Below, in pieces: positions 42,981 to 46,972 of a stretch of 46,972 nucleotides of DNA; within the stretch, counting starts at the first letter, position 1; every line of letters begins with the position of its first letter. The stretch comes from Streptomyces sp. AC550_RSS872 (GTDB lineage Bacteria > Actinomycetota > Actinomycetes > Streptomycetales > Streptomycetaceae): the NCBI RefSeq assembly GCF_019049285.1, contig NZ_JAGMUL010000120.1, positions 1-46,972 on the forward strand, written 5' to 3'. A program made the translations under genes and the position numbers. The notes beneath the pieces were generated by a model. The model did no database searches and was not told the DNA's origin. It was given only the letters and a program-made list of their open reading frames with translations.

Positions 42981-45788
42981 ATGATCAGACCGGCCGGCGG
43001 CGACGCCGACCCGAACCCCGTCCAGGCGCGACGCAGAACGCGCGTGAAGCGCTTCATCGCGGCCGCTGCCGGCGCCACCATCGCGGTGGCAAGCCTCATG
43101 CTCACCGGCACCGGTCCCGCACACGCCGCCACCACCGTCCACACGTACGCACCGACGGGAGTGGGCGGCGGTACGACCACGTCCCCGGACCAGGTGTCCA
43201 CCAAGTACCAGGTGCAGGTCGCCGGAACGCCTGTCCAGGCTGTGCGGTACACCGCGAACCGCAACAACTTCGACGTCGCGCGCTTCGCGTCGGACTCCCG
43301 GACACCGACGATCACGGTCACGCTGCCCAGCACCACGATTGACACGGTGCACGTCTACCCTGAGCGCTACTACCCGCCCGGCAGCGTCTCGGTGAGCGCG
43401 GACAAGCACACCCTGACGTTCCAGATGTCGGCCGACGCCGGGTTGAACCAGGCGATCGTAATGGTCAACGGCGACTCGACCAGCGTGACGGGACAGCCCT
43501 ACCTGGCAGTCATCAACGACCCTCTGGAAGACCCGGCGCAGCGTCCGAACACCACGAGCGCACCGGACGGTTCCGGCGTCAACCTGCAGACCGGTGTCCT
43601 CAACTTCCAGGAGTTCGCCGCGAAGTACCTCGCGGCGCACCCGAACAGCACGGCTCAGAAGGCTCCCGCCGCGACGACGAGCTCCATGGCCGGCAAGACC
43701 GTCAACGGCACCGCCATCCCCGCCGGTCAGAAGACCTCGGCCGGGACCCTGGTGAGCGCGAGCACCGTCAACGTGCGGTACCCGAATGTGCGGACGATGG
43801 CCGCGGGCGACGTCACGTACGCCCTGAAGGCCGCCATCGACACCATCAAGGCCAACCCCACGGCGCTCAACACGCTCTACTTCCCGAACGGCACGTACAT
43901 GTCGTCCGGTCTCCTGGTCAACGGTGTGGACGGCAGCAAGCTCAAGGGCGGCAAGCTGAAGATCTACACCAGCGAAGGGGCCCTGCTGAAGAACCGCATC
44001 CAGGGGTACATGGAGGCGTTCGAGCCGGCGGTCGGGATCATCAACTCGAGCAACATCGAGATCGACGGTCGCGGAGTCTTCGACGGCAACGGCGTGGCGA
44101 ACTACAACGCCCGCAGCGTCGGTGACTCGCACGACGCCTACCGCAGCCAGCACCAGGGCGGCGTCATGGTCATGCACTCGTCGGACATCACGTTCGACGA
44201 CACCTACGTGCGCGACTCGAAGCAGTGGAACTACGAGACCCACAGCGCCAAGAGGGTGACGTTCAACAACATCAAGGCCCTCACCCCGTACCCCCAGCCG
44301 TGGATCGACGGGATCGACTTCGCGAGCGGCCAGGACATCACCGCCAACGGCGTCTTCACCCTCGGCAACGACGACGCGTTCGCCTCCGGCCACTACAACC
44401 CCAGCGACGGGTTCACCCCGATGGCCGCCGGCGTGTGGGGCAACTTCCAGCTCGGCACCTCCACCCCCGACGTCCAGGGCTATGCCAACGCGGTGGGCGC
44501 CCACGACGCCGTCGCCGACGAGCTCGGGTTCGACAACTACCACTGGGACAACGCGGAGTCGAAGAACATCTCGGTCAGCAACACGCTGAGCTGGTCCGCC
44601 GGTGCCGGTAACTCGATCCGCATCGGATGGAGTTCGTGGGGATACAAGCTCAACAACTACACGTTCGACAACTTCAACTCCATCTCGCAGGGGGCCGGCG
44701 GCATCTTCACGCAGAACAGCCCCAAGCCGTACCCGCGTATCTCGAGCATCGTGATCAAGAACAGCTCGTTCGACACCTCCCGGTACGGGTCGGGACCGAT
44801 CAGGCTCAACGGCGGCAACGGTTCCATCCAGACCATCACCGCCGAGGACCAGGCGACCTACGGGTTCGCCCCCAACCCCGACGGGTCGGGCACCACGTAC
44901 ACGTACACCAAGACCCCGATCAGCACCTTCAAACTCGACAACGTGTGGTTCTCGCAGCAGAAGGCGAACAGCAGCCCGTTGAACGGCGCCACGAACGTGA
45001 CGCTGAACAACCTCCGCGTCGGCGGCGAGCTCGTCCGGTACACCAGCCAGTTCCCGCTGGCGACGAGCGGGATCAACACGCTGACCACCACCTACACGGA
45101 CGCGAACGGCCAGACCCAGAACGTCAAGGCCGGCGCGCTCGCCGACGGCGACACCTGGGTGGGTGCGTGGTCGGGCGACCAGACCAGGAACAACTCCTCG
45201 ATCCCGACCCTCATCACCCGCAACAGCGGCGTCGGCCTGATGGGCGAGCAGTACACCACAGGATCCGGCGACGGAAAGCTCACCTACATCCAGTTCCCCC
45301 TCAACAGCCTCACCAAGTCACCGACTCAGGCGACCCTCCGGCTCACCTACGTCGGCCACCGCTATTCGTCGGTCCCCTCGACCGACACCGACCAACTGCT
45401 CGTACAACCCGTCAGCGCCACCACATGCACCGGCGGCGGCACCTCCTGCCCGGTCGACACCATGACCTGGCAGAACCGGCCGAGCTTCACCGCCACCAAC
45501 TCCTCCGTCGCGAAGTCGGCCGCCTTCAGCCTCGGTTCGACCATCGTCCCCGAGGGCGGCGGGACCCATCAGGGCAACGCCATCGACGGCCGCGGCATAA
45601 CCGTCGACATCACGTCCTTCGTCCAGAACGCCTATGCGGCCAAGCAGCCCACGCTTCTGCTCGCCGTGGGCAACGCGGGGGGCACCAACCACGAGCTGCG
45701 CTTCGTCAGCTCGGAAGGCGCCACCGGCTCCGGGAAGCTCACCAACGCGACCGCCGAGATGGCGCCCGCGATCACCGTGACTCCGTAG
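42981..45788 (+). CDS. Secreted right-handed beta-helix glycoside hydrolase (GH28/GH49-like) with C-terminal CBM96/DNRLRE-like domain
   Basis: 935 residues. A basic N-region (RRRTRVKRF) and hydrophobic core ending AHA (49) predict export, Sec or possibly Tat. Residues 50-270 contain an Ig/beta-sandwich N-domain; residues about 270-690 read as a right-handed beta-helix with repeated Asn-rich rungs (SSNIEIDGRGVFDGNGVANY, HSSDITFDDTYVRDSKQWNY) and a catalytic-site-like WIDGIDFASGQDITANGVFT with LGNDDAFASGHY, recalling the Asp pair of clan GH-N (GH28 polygalacturonases, GH49 dextranases). Residues about 710-935 resemble the DUF7594/CBM96 (DNRLRE) carbohydrate-binding domain (LTYIQFPLNSLTKSPTQATL). 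The exact family and substrate are open. The ATG has GAGGAGA upstream. It is divergent from the LacI operon and likely feeds it. Confidence 0.85.
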   Translation: MIRPAGGDADPNPVQARRRTRVKRFIAAAAGATIAVASLMLTGTGPAHAATTVHTYAPTGVGGGTTTSPDQVSTKYQVQVAGTPVQAVRYTANRNNFDVARFASDSRTPTITVTLPSTTIDTVHVYPERYYPPGSVSVSADKHTLTFQMSADAGLNQAIVMVNGDSTSVTGQPYLAVINDPLEDPAQRPNTTSAPDGSGVNLQTGVLNFQEFAAKYLAAHPNSTAQKAPAATTSSMAGKTVNGTAIPAGQKTSAGTLVSASTVNVRYPNVRTMAAGDVTYALKAAIDTIKANPTALNTLYFPNGTYMSSGLLVNGVDGSKLKGGKLKIYTSEGALLKNRIQGYMEAFEPAVGIINSSNIEIDGRGVFDGNGVANYNARSVGDSHDAYRSQHQGGVMVMHSSDITFDDTYVRDSKQWNYETHSAKRVTFNNIKALTPYPQPWIDGIDFASGQDITANGVFTLGNDDAFASGHYNPSDGFTPMAAGVWGNFQLGTSTPDVQGYANAVGAHDAVADELGFDNYHWDNAESKNISVSNTLSWSAGAGNSIRIGWSSWGYKLNNYTFDNFNSISQGAGGIFTQNSPKPYPRISSIVIKNSSFDTSRYGSGPIRLNGGNGSIQTITAEDQATYGFAPNPDGSGTTYTYTKTPISTFKLDNVWFSQQKANSSPLNGATNVTLNNLRVGGELVRYTSQFPLATSGINTLTTTYTDANGQTQNVKAGALADGDTWVGAWSGDQTRNNSSIPTLITRNSGVGLMGEQYTTGSGDGKLTYIQFPLNSLTKSPTQATLRLTYVGHRYSSVPSTDTDQLLVQPVSATTCTGGGTSCPVDTMTWQNRPSFTATNSSVAKSAAFSLGSTIVPEGGGTHQGNAIDGRGITVDITSFVQNAYAAKQPTLLLAVGNAGGTNHELRFVSSEGATGSGKLTNATAEMAPAITVTP

Positions 45789-45794
45789 ACGCCG

Positions 45795-45830
45795 GAGACC
45801 GGCCCGCCCCTTGAGGGGCGGGCCGGTCTC
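45795..45830 (+). terminator. Strong hairpin terminator after the beta-helix gene
   Basis: GAGACCGGCCCGCCCC pairs perfectly with its complement over 16 bp around a TTGA loop, 7 bases after the stop codon. It is the strongest terminator in the window. Confidence 0.92.
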
Positions 45831-45924
45831 GACCGTCCGTCTCCCCCGTCTACCGCTGACAGGACCGGATCGGCTCCGACGGAGGACAGCGTCCGGGGAC
45901 GACGGAGGACTCCGAGCAGATCAA

Positions 45925-46125
45925 GGCGATGGTAGTTCATCGACGAGCACCGGGGCCGCTTCGGCGATCGGTGCTGGTCGATGAACTCAAGGAGCTGCTC
46001 CAGGAGGTAGACCGGTCCATCTGCCTTGTATACGCGGCGAGAAAGATCTGGAGGGAGCTCAACCGCCGGGCCACCGAGTGGTCCGCTGCACCGTCGAACG
46101 CCTGGTGCACGAGATCGACACCGTC
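45925..46125 (+). pseudogene. Relic of an IS3-type transposase (OrfB N-terminal part)
   Basis: FIDEHRGRFGD in one frame, then SVLVDELKELLQEVDRSICL with VYAARKIWRELNRRATE in a second and VRCTVERLVHEID in a third match the N-terminal part of IS3-family OrfB, upstream of the DDE catalytic core. Two frame changes within about 200 bases and absence of the catalytic region make it a relic. Confidence 0.65.
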
Positions 46126-46214
46126 GGCGCCGGCGCGAAGTCGATCGCCACCATCCTGGAGACGACCGCACCCGGGTAGACGCGGCCGCCTTCATTCACG
46201 TCGCCGCCTGGGTG

Positions 46215-46740
46215 GGCGACGTCTTTGTCGTTCGTCTTGGACACCTGGGGCGGCTACCGCGGTGACCGGCTCGGCCTGTACACCTACAACCCCAACGGCA
46301 CCGGCCACGTCAACGTCGACTCGGTGCAGTACACCATCGCACCCACCAGGGCCACACATGCGTCAGCGTGCGCAGCGGCAAGGTCGTTGACGTCTTCCGC
46401 GCGTCGAACGCGGACGGTGCTGCCGTGGTCCAGTGGCCCGACAACGGCAAACCGAACCAGCAGTGGGCCTTCCAGTCCACCGGGGACGGCTACCACACCG
46501 TCACCTGCGTCGGCAGCGGCAAGGTGCTCGACGTGGAGGGGTCCTCGACGGCGGACGGCGCGGCGGTCGTGCAGGCGACCGCAGACGGCCGGACGAGCCA
46601 GCAGTGGCAGCTGCGCCCGCAGACCGGGGACGAGTTCATCCTGGTCAACCGCAACAGCGGCAAGGTGCTCGATGTCAAGGCAGGCAGCACCGCCGAGGGC
46701 GCCGCGCTGATCCAGTACCGCGACGTCGGCAACTCCAACC
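46215..46740 (+). pseudogene. C-terminal remnant of a secreted glycosidase with ricin-type lectin domain
   Basis: WGGYRGDRLGLYTYNPNGTG followed by HVNVDSVQYTIA (46236-46340) is the end of a concanavalin-like C-terminal domain known from GH43-type xylosidases. After a one-base frame change near 46350 a beta-trefoil ricin-B lectin repeat unit follows: SVRSGKVVDVFRASNADGAA, QQWAFQSTGDGYHTV, GKVLDVEGSSTADGAAVVQA, QQWQLRPQTGDEFILVNRNS and GKVLDVKAGSTAEGAALIQY; the QxW motifs are preserved twice. The third lectin repeat is cut off where the frame enters a transposase. The catalytic part is absent. The original enzyme would have been a secreted xylan- or arabinan-active hydrolase; this copy is dead. 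Confidence 0.75.
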
Positions 46741-46972
46741 ATGGCGGCCGCCGCCGGACCGGGATTCCGTGGGAGTACCTGCCGCACGACTTCCCGCCCT
46801 TCAAGACTGTCTACGACTACTACGCGAAGTCGGAAGCCGACGGCACGACCCAGCAGGTCCACGACCTGTTACGCGACAAGACCCGTCGCGCGCAGGGCCG
46901 CAGTGCGGAGCCCACCGCGGCCGTGATCGACGCGCAAAGTGTCAAGACCTCGGCGAACGTGGCCGAGAGCAG
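46741..46972 (+). pseudogene. IS5-type transposase fragment running off the right edge
   Basis: In the same frame as the lectin relic the sequence turns into RRRTGIPWEYLPHDFPPFKT, VYDYYAKSEADGTTQQVHDL and EPTAAVIDAQSVKTSANVAE, the central part of an IS5-group transposase with the first catalytic Asp in VIDAQSVK. The N-terminal ~60 residues are missing, and the right end lies outside the window, so whether the rest is intact is unknown. A TTA codon (LLRDK region) is present. Confidence 0.8.

Noticed and set aside
42765..44543. Minus-strand open frame across the beta-helix gene
   Set aside because: The repetitive Val/Arg/Gly translation is the antisense of the Asn/Thr-rich beta-helix repeats.
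1..46972. CRISPR arrays, tRNA or rRNA genes
   Set aside because: No regularly spaced direct repeats and no cloverleaf or rRNA-like segments were noticed on either strand.

Overview
The window is high-GC actinobacterial DNA, most likely from Streptomyces. The base composition, the many GTG/TTG starts, the DUF6230-DUF6114 gene pair, the absence of a sugar-ABC ATPase gene beside the permeases and the style of the insertion-sequence relics all point that way. No rRNA, tRNA or CRISPR array was seen. The many transposase, integrase and gene fragments suggest a plastic accessory region, possibly a chromosome arm; that placement is inference.

Region 1 (0.2-2.2 kb) holds a flavodoxin-fold quinone reductase divergent from an AraC-type regulator, followed by a transposase relic. 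Region 2 (2.2-15.5 kb) is a plant-polysaccharide locus built around a divergent promoter at 7.8-8.3 kb that carries palindromic LacI-type operators. Leftward lie GH3 (pseudogene), GH31 and GH51; rightward lie GH42, GH36 (pseudogene), GH43 and a secreted three-module GH5 endoglucanase. The set fits xyloglucan or arabinoxyloglucan breakdown: a secreted GH5 cuts the backbone and cytoplasmic enzymes strip xylose, galactose and arabinose. Two steps, GH3 and GH36, have decayed. A 163-bp MITE-like element sits at the site of a large deletion in the GH3 gene.

Region 3 (15.5-18.3 kb) is mostly debris: a truncated transporter, a tyrosine integrase relic and an IS5-type transposase relic, but with an intact Dps-like ferritin gene. 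Region 4 (18.3-30.1 kb) is a candidate biosynthetic cluster: a SAM methyltransferase, a translationally coupled run of DUF6230, DUF6114 and a third exported protein, a divergent thioester-reductase-like SDR, and one 2,545-residue highly reducing polyketide synthase (KS-AT-DH-cMT-ER-KR-ACP, no thioesterase) in the domain order usual for fungal iterative HR-PKSs. This is the most promising undescribed system here.

Region 5 (30.1-33.6 kb) is again debris (regulator-like, transposase and aspartate ammonia-lyase fragments) with one small membrane-anchored protein and one SAM methyltransferase. Region 6 (33.6-45.8 kb) is a well-preserved sugar operon on the minus strand: LacI regulator, GH2 beta-galactosidase, solute-binding lipoprotein, two permeases and a GH51 arabinofuranosidase. 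Divergent from it is a secreted 935-residue beta-helix enzyme with a C-terminal carbohydrate-binding-like domain, and a strong terminator follows. The content suggests uptake and hydrolysis of arabino-galacto-oligosaccharides from pectin side chains or arabinogalactan. Region 7 (45.9 kb to the end) contains an IS3-type relic and a decayed beta-xylosidase/ricin-lectin gene fused in frame to part of an IS5-type transposase that runs off the window.
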